Assembly (NCBI GenBank): GCA_019113455.1
Contig: DXHG01000214.1
Coordinates: 1 to 9,145 of the forward strand
Direction: 5' to 3'
DNA from: Candidatus Treponema faecavium
GTDB taxonomy: Bacteria; Spirochaetota; Spirochaetia; Treponematales; Treponemataceae
Length of the DNA stretch: 9,145 bases
The position numbers and the translations under genes are program-made. Shown in pieces: positions 6,431 to 9,145 of the stretch. Numbering within the stretch: the first letter of the stretch is position 1; each line of letters begins with the position of its first letter. The notes below the pieces were generated by a model, which did no database searches, had not been told where the DNA came from, and worked only from the letters and a program-made list of their open reading frames with translations.

Positions 6431-6778
6431 TTAATTGCCTGCAGCCGCGGCCATAGCTGTTTGGAGCGCCTCAATCACGCCGTTTGACGTAATCGTAGCT
6501 CCGGAAACAATATCAAGCGCGTCGGCGCCGCCTGTCTCTACCGCCTGCGTTAAAATCTGATTCACCGCATCTGCGGTAAAATCAGAGTCGCTGATAGACG
6601 TTACCTCTGCGGCAGTAATATTCCCATCGGCAACGGTTACGGCCACCTCTATAGGGCCTTTAAATCCCTGAGCGAAACCAGTATATACCGCCGGTTCCTT
6701 TGTCTTAGAACAGCCGGCAAACAGCAGCAATCCTGCTGCAGCAAGCGCGGTGCAGCATCGGCACATCACCTTCTTCAT
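6431..6778 (-). CDS. Small FMN-binding (flavinylated) lipoprotein
   Basis: This 115-residue protein has a lipoprotein signal: MKK, Arg7, a hydrophobic stretch, and the lipobox LFAG-Cys23, predicting export and lipid attachment at the membrane. Residues ~31-110 form one compact FMN_bind domain. The sequence D89-I-V-S-G-A-T95 fits the DxxSGAT flavinylation motif, in which the Thr receives FMN covalently through a phosphoester bond made by an ApbE-type transferase. It is therefore probably an extracytoplasmic one-electron carrier or part of an extracellular reductase. No ApbE, Rnf/Nqr subunit or reductase is adjacent, so the redox partner is unknown. AGAAGG lies 5 nt before the ATG, supporting the start. 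It appears to be transcribed alone, between the repeat element upstream and the 18-bp hairpin downstream. Confidence 0.88.
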   Translation of the reverse strand: MKKVMCRCCTALAAAGLLLFAGCSKTKEPAVYTGFAQGFKGPIEVAVTVADGNITAAEVTSISDSDFTADAVNQILTQAVETGGADALDIVSGATITSNGVIEALQTAMAAAAGN

Positions 6779-6803
6779 ACAAACCTTCTGTATTTTCTAT
6801 ATT

Positions 6804-6834
6804 ATTATACTAGAATAATGCTTTTATACAGCAA
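6804..6834 (-). promoter_or_regulatory. Possible promoter of the flavoprotein gene
   Basis: A perfect TATAAT lies on the minus strand at 6804-6809, about 25 nt upstream of the ATG, leaving room for a short leader with the AGAAGG ribosome-binding site. The -35 region is weak: the best candidate is TTGCTG at 6829-6834 with a long 19-nt spacer. The -10 box is convincing; the complete promoter is less so. Confidence 0.4.
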
Positions 6835-6835
6835 A

Positions 6836-6889
6836 CAGTGCAGTCATATACACTGGGTATTTACTATACTGCACTGCAAGTATAAATAC
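6836..6889. repeat. Nested inverted repeats upstream of the flavoprotein gene
   Basis: CAGTG (6836-6840) pairs with CACTG (6851-6855). Then GTATTT-AC-TATACT (6857-6870) pairs with AGTATA-AATAC (6879-6889) around GCACTGCA, with a small bulge. These stems lie between the flavoprotein promoter and the MITE-like element and could be operator sites or remnants of the same repeat family. Confidence 0.5.
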
Positions 6890-7007
6890 AAGCTGACAAC
6901 TCGCCAGGCGCAAGGCACCGGCATTTACTTTTCTCATGGCAAACCAATATATGGGGACAGGTTCACAGACTTGCCGATTTGCAGCAATTTACTTGCACCA
7001 AGCTGTC

Positions 7008-7034
7008 AAGTTTTGAGGCTTTGCCTCAAAACTT
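7008..7034. repeat. Perfect 12-bp hairpin A inside the intergenic element
   Basis: AAGTTTTGAGGC (7008-7019) and GCCTCAAAACTT (7023-7034) pair fully around a TTT loop. Neither strand has the run of T that would make it a simple terminator. Fifteen nucleotides beyond its right end begins ACAAGCCTGCA (7049-7059), which is repeated after hairpin B. Confidence 0.85.
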
Positions 7035-7087
7035 CCGACTGCACCGCGACAAGCCTGCATCCATCCAGCACTGAGGAGGTACAGCCG

Positions 7088-7114
7088 CAAGGTTTAAGCT
7101 GTGTTCAAACCTTG
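7088..7114. repeat. 8-bp hairpin B, sister of hairpin A
   Basis: CAAGGTTT (7088-7095) pairs with AAACCTTG (7107-7114) around an 11-nt loop. The whole structure is 27 nt long, the same as hairpin A, and lies 80 nt from it. ACAAGCCTGTA (7127-7137) follows, matching the post-hairpin sequence of A in 10 of 11 positions. The two hairpins therefore look like diverged copies of one module. Confidence 0.75.
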
Positions 7115-7194
7115 AAAGCGTGTGCAACAAGCCTGTACTCATACGCTGCTTGCCTGCCAAAAAGTAAATACCGATGGCCTTGACAACTCGCAGG

Positions 7195-7229
7195 AATAAA
7201 AAAGGCAGCCCTGCACAAGGACTGCCTTT
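7195..7229 (-). terminator. Rho-independent terminator of groES
   Basis: Read on the minus strand, AAAGGCAGTCC (7219-7229) and GGGCTGCCTTT (7201-7211) form an 11-bp stem including one G-T pair around a 7-nt loop. A run of seven Ts completes a canonical terminator. It lies 27 nt past the groES stop, so groES is expected to be monocistronic, and the neighbouring flavoprotein gene needs its own promoter. Confidence 0.88.
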
Positions 7230-7255
7230 GCCGCACACAGCAAATATACCGCCGT

Positions 7256-7522
7256 TTATTCAATAACGGCGACAATATCTGCCGCTTTTAAGATGAGATG
7301 GTCTTCCCCATCTATTTTAACCGCAGTACCGGCATACTTGTCATACATGACACGCTCTCCTGCCTTAACCTTTATCTTTTCTGTATCATCACCGACCGCA
7401 ATCACTGTCGCCGTCTGCGTCTTTTCCTGCGCAGTGTCGGGAATGATAATGCCGCTTGCAGTTTTGGCTTCCGTCTTTTCAGTCTTTACCAGAACTCTGT
7501 CTGCCAAAGGTCTTACTTTCAT
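7256..7522 (-). CDS. groES: Co-chaperonin GroES (Cpn10)
   Basis: GroES forms the seven-membered lid of the GroEL folding chamber in the cytoplasm. This 88-residue protein starts with the family signature VRPLADRVLV (3-12), has a mobile loop (about 15-31) carrying the hydrophobic GIIIP (24-28) that contacts GroEL, and ends ADIVAVIE. It is a few residues shorter than typical bacterial GroES (about 94-97), mainly through a short roof-loop region (AVGDDTEKIKVKAGER, 42-57). GGAGGA lies 5 nt before the ATG, a strong start. groEL is not adjacent: a terminator follows at once, and the upstream gene is an unrelated TPR protein. No CIRCE (HrcA) inverted repeat TTAGCACTC-N9-GAGTGCTAA is visible in the 149-nt upstream gap. 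Confidence 0.95.
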   Translation of the reverse strand: MKVRPLADRVLVKTEKTEAKTASGIIIPDTAQEKTQTATVIAVGDDTEKIKVKAGERVMYDKYAGTAVKIDGEDHLILKAADIVAVIE

Positions 7523-7569
7523 ATAAATCCTCCGTAATACAGTACCGTAATATAGATATTATATACTAT

Positions 7570-7599
7570 AATATAAAAAAGAAACCGTGCAGCCGTCAA
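7570..7599 (-). promoter_or_regulatory. Candidate promoter of groES
   Basis: On the minus strand, TTGACG (7594-7599) is followed after 18 nt by TATATT (7570-7575) in a very AT-rich stretch, leaving a leader of about 40 nt before the groES ATG. The -35 box matches sigma70 consensus in five of six positions. A heat-shock operator is not apparent. Confidence 0.6.
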
Positions 7600-7671
7600 G
7601 AAAAAAGCACAGGATTTTCGTATATAAACTGTCCATCGCCTCTTTATGCTGCATTCAGCAAATGAGTTTTT

Positions 7672-9145
7672 TTACTGCTGCACCTCTATTCGCTCAAGCA
7701 AAAGGCGCGCCCTGTTGTGACTCGGGTCAAGAGATACGCAGTACGAAAGCCCTTCAATCGCTTCTTTGAGATTATGCTGGTCTATCTGCAATAACGCCAT
7801 GCGGTACAGGCACTCAGCTTTTAAAACAGGCGCGCCCGTTTTTGCCGATGCGCTGCGGTATAACTCAAGCGCCTGATAACCGTTTCCCGAAGCCGCATAC
7901 AAAGCCGCCAGATTCATAAGCGTCTCGCTTGACGGCTCATATGCCGTTATCGTCGTAAAGCCCTGGTACGATTCGTCAATCTCATACAGCAGATACTCAT
8001 AGATGCGAAGCGCATTGCGCGCCTGATTGTTTTCGACAAAGAAATACGCGGCAAATTCACATTCCCATGACTCCATCATGAAAAGTATATCCATATACGC
8101 CGCAGAACCATAGCGGCGCAGCAGATGGCGGTCAAAGATGCGCTGTGCCTCAGAAATCTCATCCTCTTTTGCAAGCGCCGCAGCCGCATACCGCACAAGC
8201 GGCGCACTCACAGAGCCATCTGCTTGAGTATTCCGTTCAAGGAGTTCCCAGATATTCACTGCTTCAAGAGCAGAAGCCTCGTTTTTTGCTGCACGGTACG
8301 CATTATACGTTTCAGTAAGCTGCAGCGATTCCACAAGAAGCTCCGCTGTGCCTGTCCGCTCATACGCCTCTTCCATGCGCAAAACCGCGTCTTCAACCCG
8401 TATCCGCGGATACTCGGCAAGCTTATCCATACGCAGCGAGCTGAGCCCCGCGGTGCGGAGCGCAGTATCAAACTCATCGTCCATATCAAACAGCCGCTCC
8501 TGTTCCATCGCAAAACGGCCGTACAGCGCAAGAGCAGGCGCATAGTCAGGATAGTAAGTAAGCAGCGTGTCAAGATTCTCGTATGCGGCGGCATAACTGC
8601 CCTGCTGCAGCTGGTAGCGTATCGTATTATAATAGAAAGAAGCCGGTATATCTCCGGGCTCATACTCGCCGCGCATTGTCTCCCGTATGGATTCAGCAAG
8701 CGCTTCTTCGTGTGTCAGCTGATAAATATCAGCAGTCAGTGCAAGCGCGTATGCGTTTATTGCCCGCATGTCAGCCCCCTGATCGCCGCCTGCTGTTTCG
8801 TCAGAAAGCGCGGCATCGCAGAACATGCGCGCAATGGCAAGATCGTCAAGCGCGGTAATAAAATTACGCGAATCATACGCGCAGTATGCCCAGAACAGCG
8901 CGCTTTCCGCATCAGACAGTTCTCCCGGATGCAGCTCAACCGCGCTCGCCATATCGCCCGCAAGCGCCGCCGTTACCGCCGCGTTCCTGAGCCAGCGCTC
9001 ATCACGGGAACCCTGATACGCCCCCAGATACAGCGGAATCAGGCTTTCATCAGTAAATGCTGTCTCCGTTTGTCCCTGATTACGCAGGTAGATTTCAGTA
9101 TAGACTGCCGCAAACGGGCTGTGCAGCAGCCGCCCTCCCGCAGCC
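7672..9145 (-). CDS. Large TPR-type protein, N-terminus outside the window
   Basis: Only the C-terminal 490 residues are visible. The first in-frame Met (at 8952) is not the start: the frame stays open for 64 more codons to the window edge, reading protein-like sequence such as LRNQGQTETAFTDESLIPLY. The protein is almost wholly alpha-helical, rich in Ala, Leu, Tyr and Glu, and built from paired-helix repeats. The clearest TPR-like units are at the C-terminus: NLAALYAASGNGYQALELYR (within 7828-7917) and LYRMALLQIDQHNLKEAIEG leading to SLDPSHNRARLLLE (within 7675-7827). Such repeats are protein-interaction scaffolds. In spirochaetes many TPR proteins are periplasmic or lipid-anchored, but the signal region is not in view. 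I do not recognise a specific orthologue. After the stop there is a small TGCTG-AATG-CAGCA hairpin but no U-tract. Confidence 0.85.
   Translation of the reverse strand, partial: AAGGRLLHSPFAAVYTEIYLRNQGQTETAFTDESLIPLYLGAYQGSRDERWLRNAAVTAALAGDMASAVELHPGELSDAESALFWAYCAYDSRNFITALDDLAIARMFCDAALSDETAGGDQGADMRAINAYALALTADIYQLTHEEALAESIRETMRGEYEPGDIPASFYYNTIRYQLQQGSYAAAYENLDTLLTYYPDYAPALALYGRFAMEQERLFDMDDEFDTALRTAGLSSLRMDKLAEYPRIRVEDAVLRMEEAYERTGTAELLVESLQLTETYNAYRAAKNEASALEAVNIWELLERNTQADGSVSAPLVRYAAAALAKEDEISEAQRIFDRHLLRRYGSAAYMDILFMMESWECEFAAYFFVENNQARNALRIYEYLLYEIDESYQGFTTITAYEPSSETLMNLAALYAASGNGYQALELYRSASAKTGAPVLKAECLYRMALLQIDQHNLKEAIEGLSYCVSLDPSHNRARLLLERIEVQQ

Larger units (their letters stand above)
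6894..7194. mobile_element. MITE-like repeat element between groES and the flavoprotein gene
   Basis: The ends are imperfect inverted repeats: 6911-6932 against 7160-7182 reversed, about 20 of 23 positions matching, both beginning CAAGGC and containing ATTTACTTTT. Just outside are direct repeats, TGACAACTCGCCAGG (6894-6908) and TGACAACTCGCAGG (7181-7194), resembling a target duplication, though unusually long and overlapping the right end by 2 nt. The interior holds two hairpins and no plausible gene; the one longer plus-strand frame lacks a ribosome-binding site and protein-like composition. A non-autonomous mobile element or an intergenic repeat encoding a structured RNA are the two readings. 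No transposase is present in the window. Confidence 0.5.

Noticed and set aside
6818..7183. Plus-strand open frame (121 aa) across the intergenic element
   Set aside because: It overlaps the minus-strand flavoprotein promoter, runs through both hairpins and inverted ends, lacks a Shine-Dalgarno, and has a Cys/Ser/Tyr-rich non-protein-like composition.
7026..7238. Minus-strand open frame (70 aa) downstream of groES
   Set aside because: It starts inside the groES terminator stem and reads through repeat sequence; no ribosome-binding site.
7523..7671. CIRCE heat-shock operator upstream of groES
   Set aside because: No match to TTAGCACTC-N9-GAGTGCTAA, even allowing several mismatches, in the upstream gap.
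8950..8952. ATG at 8952 as the start of the TPR protein
   Set aside because: The frame continues open for 64 codons to the window edge with sequence like the rest of the protein, so this Met is internal.

Overview
The window looks like a mid-GC spirochaete chromosome, most likely Treponema. This is inferred from gene content and family flavour: a ClpP with GLVASA around the catalytic serine, a helicase-free DbpA-type RNA-binding protein, an orphan groES, and a UPF0158-GNAT fusion. Nothing seen is a phage, a plasmid replication gene, a tRNA, an rRNA or a CRISPR array.

Layout. Positions 1-657 hold no convincing gene. They carry a striking tandem array of about eleven 22-bp units (29-269), each built on the palindrome TTTGCCGWCGGCAAA, then a leader with several inverted repeats. 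A plus-strand Na+/phosphate cotransporter with a PhoU-like tail follows (658-2313). Everything else is on the minus strand. Reading leftwards from the right edge: a large TPR-type protein whose start lies outside the window (7672 to beyond 9145); groES with its own promoter and terminator (7256-7522); a structured, repeat-filled 300-bp intergenic element (6894-7194); a small flavin-binding lipoprotein (6431-6778); and a tight five-gene run mazG, clpP, UPF0158-GNAT, DbpA-domain protein and metallo-beta-lactamase-fold hydrolase (6340 down to 2347). That run meets the phosphate transporter tail to tail.

Function. The five-gene run mixes nucleotide-pool sanitation (MazG), proteolysis (ClpP), an acyltransferase, an RNA-binding protein and a thiolesterase-like hydrolase. 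Close spacing and a 4-nt ATGA overlap argue for co-expression, but no single pathway is evident. GroES and ClpP both belong to protein quality control but are separately transcribed.

The most unusual content is non-coding: the 22-bp palindrome array; a MITE-like element with imperfect terminal inverted repeats, flanking direct repeats and two sister hairpins; an 18-bp perfect hairpin between mazG and the flavoprotein gene; and two genes (transporter and mazG) whose promoter-like -10 box ends exactly 6 nt before an ATG lacking a Shine-Dalgarno, suggesting leaderless mRNAs.
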